Assembly: GCA_016209665.1 (NCBI GenBank)
Contig: JACQVT010000271.1
Coordinates: 1 to 5,860, forward strand
Origin: Planctomycetota bacterium
GTDB taxonomy: Bacteria; Planctomycetota; Phycisphaerae; UBA1845; PWPN01
Length of the DNA stretch: 5,860 nucleotides
Direction: 5' to 3'
The notes beneath the pieces are model-generated. The model worked only from the letters and a program-made list of their open reading frames with translations. It had not been told where the DNA came from and did not search any database. Shown here piece by piece: positions 5,269 to 5,860 of the stretch; within the stretch, counting starts at the first letter, position 1, and each line of letters begins with the position of its first letter. Position numbers and translations under genes: made by a program.

Positions 5269-5762
5269 GGATCCTCACCCATCGTAACCGGCAGGAACCG
5301 CAGGTCGTCCGTGGCCAAGTCCAGCAGGGCCACGGTATGGACCGCGGCCCGGTGCAGCGCTCCAGGGTTGATCACCCGCGTCGCAGCGGCGCGACGGTCG
5401 CTCCGGCGATGCGTGTGGCCGTGCAGCACGTAATCGAACGTGCCCGCGCGGATGGCCCTGTTCATGGCGGGCTCGTGGCCATGATAGACCGCGATCCGCT
5501 TGCCGGCGAGTTGGAGTTCCAGCGGACCATCCGGCCAGGGCAAGCCCAGGGCCTCAACCTGCGACCGCCACGCTGGCCGCGGGAAATCGGTGTTGCCCCA
5601 GACGAACCAGCACCGACGACCGGCGAGTTCCTCGAGCACCTCGGGGCCGCCCACGTCGCCGCAGTGGATGAACGCCTCAGCACCGGCGGCATCGAGCACC
5701 CGGAGGGCGTCGCGCACCCGCTGCCCCCGCCCGTGGCTGTCGGCCATGACTCCGATTCTCAT
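5256..5762 (-). CDS. YfcE/MJ0936-family metallophosphoesterase
   Basis: A 168-residue single-domain calcineurin-like phosphodiesterase, usual length for the YfcE/MJ0936 family. Metal-binding motifs in order: MADSHG (D8, H10), HCGDVGG (D36), WGNTDF (N57), YHGHEP (H94/H96) and HGHTHRR (H116, H118), followed by the conserved INPGALHR turn (131-138). Family enzymes hydrolyse small phosphodiesters with manganese or similar metals in the cytosol; natural substrates are mostly unknown. ATG 5762 is chosen because MRIGVMADSHG is the typical first strand; a weak GGGA lies about eight bases upstream. The frame is open beyond it to the window edge, but without a usual start codon. It is the first visible gene of a two-gene unit with the M20 hydrolase, overlapping by 13 bases (ATG...CTGA). 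Confidence 0.93.
   Translation of the reverse strand: MRIGVMADSHGRGQRVRDALRVLDAAGAEAFIHCGDVGGPEVLEELAGRRCWFVWGNTDFPRPAWRSQVEALGLPWPDGPLELQLAGKRIAVYHGHEPAMNRAIRAGTFDYVLHGHTHRRSDRRAAATRVINPGALHRAAVHTVALLDLATDDLRFLPVTMGEDPCED
5273..5279 (-). promoter_or_regulatory. Ribosome binding site of the M20 gene, inside the upstream gene
   Basis: GGTGAGG on the minus strand, four bases before the ATG at 5268. It lies within the last codons of the phosphoesterase gene (Gly-Glu-Asp), supporting the overlapping start and translational coupling. Confidence 0.55.
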
Positions 5763-5860
5763 TGTTGTCCCAGAGTAAAGGTCACGTGGCCCGGTCGCGT
5801 GCGGCAGAGCCGATTCGGATCCGCGAGTCAGCTCCTGGATCGAATCATCGGCTCCCCCAG
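5763..5860. other. Upstream edge of the phosphoesterase unit
   Basis: The 98 bases before the phosphoesterase ATG. On the minus strand two of three frames stop (TGA at 5828-5830 and 5846-5848), so an upstream gene could end there. The third frame runs in phase into the phosphoesterase without an ATG, GTG or TTG. I see no clear promoter hexamers, so the unit may begin outside the window. Confidence 0.3.

Noticed and set aside
4102..5433. 443-codon open frame on the plus strand
   Set aside because: Opposite the M20 and phosphoesterase genes, same antisense-type composition, no recognisable domain, while the minus strand carries complete catalytic motifs.
5763..5857. N-terminal extension of the phosphoesterase
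   Set aside because: The in-phase frame is open to the edge but has no ATG, GTG or TTG, and the family begins at the MRIGVMADSHG strand.

Overview
The window looks like a piece of a high-G+C planctomycete chromosome, most likely class Phycisphaerae. The main reason is a secreted protein (1688-3217, minus) that ends in a BACON-like domain and a pair of dockerin-type calcium loops, an architecture very common in that group. By hand sampling, the coding DNA from 1688 onward is about 70% G+C. No rRNA, tRNA or CRISPR array is visible.

Layout, left to right. (a) 1-1144: a deoxyhypusine-synthase-like (DHS family) gene on the minus strand. It has a good sigma-70-type promoter at 1116-1144, an inverted repeat over the predicted transcription start, and a Shine-Dalgarno just downstream that starts only a 9-codon frame before the window edge. 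This block is visibly poorer in G+C (about 50-58% in most sampled lines) than the rest. (b) 1145-1687: about 540 bases with no convincing gene and three small perfect hairpins. (c) 1688-3217: the exported BACON/dockerin-like protein with a textbook ribosome binding site. (d) 3263-3628: a Doc/Fic-type toxin-like gene on the plus strand, apparently missing its first few codons and without an antitoxin. (e) 3629-4085: about 450 bases of repeat-rich spacer. It holds a heptamer tandem repeat, an 8-9 bp tandem repeat, and a 222-bp segment bounded by imperfect 22-bp inverted repeats with a hairpin at its exact centre, which looks like a small non-autonomous palindromic element. (f) 4081-5762: a two-gene overlapping minus-strand unit, a YfcE/MJ0936-type metallophosphoesterase followed by an M20-family metallohydrolase.

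The housekeeping-like part is the phosphoesterase/M20 pair. Both products are predicted cytosolic metalloenzymes, but the sequence does not link their substrates. The DHS-like enzyme is probably involved in polyamine chemistry rather than eIF5A modification. The central part (about 3218-4085) reads as a site where fragments and repeats have accumulated. I see no complete new defence or mobile system. The most unusual items are the inverted-repeat element that reaches into the M20 stop codon, the decapitated orphan Doc, and the DHS-like gene with its own promoter/operator and different base composition.
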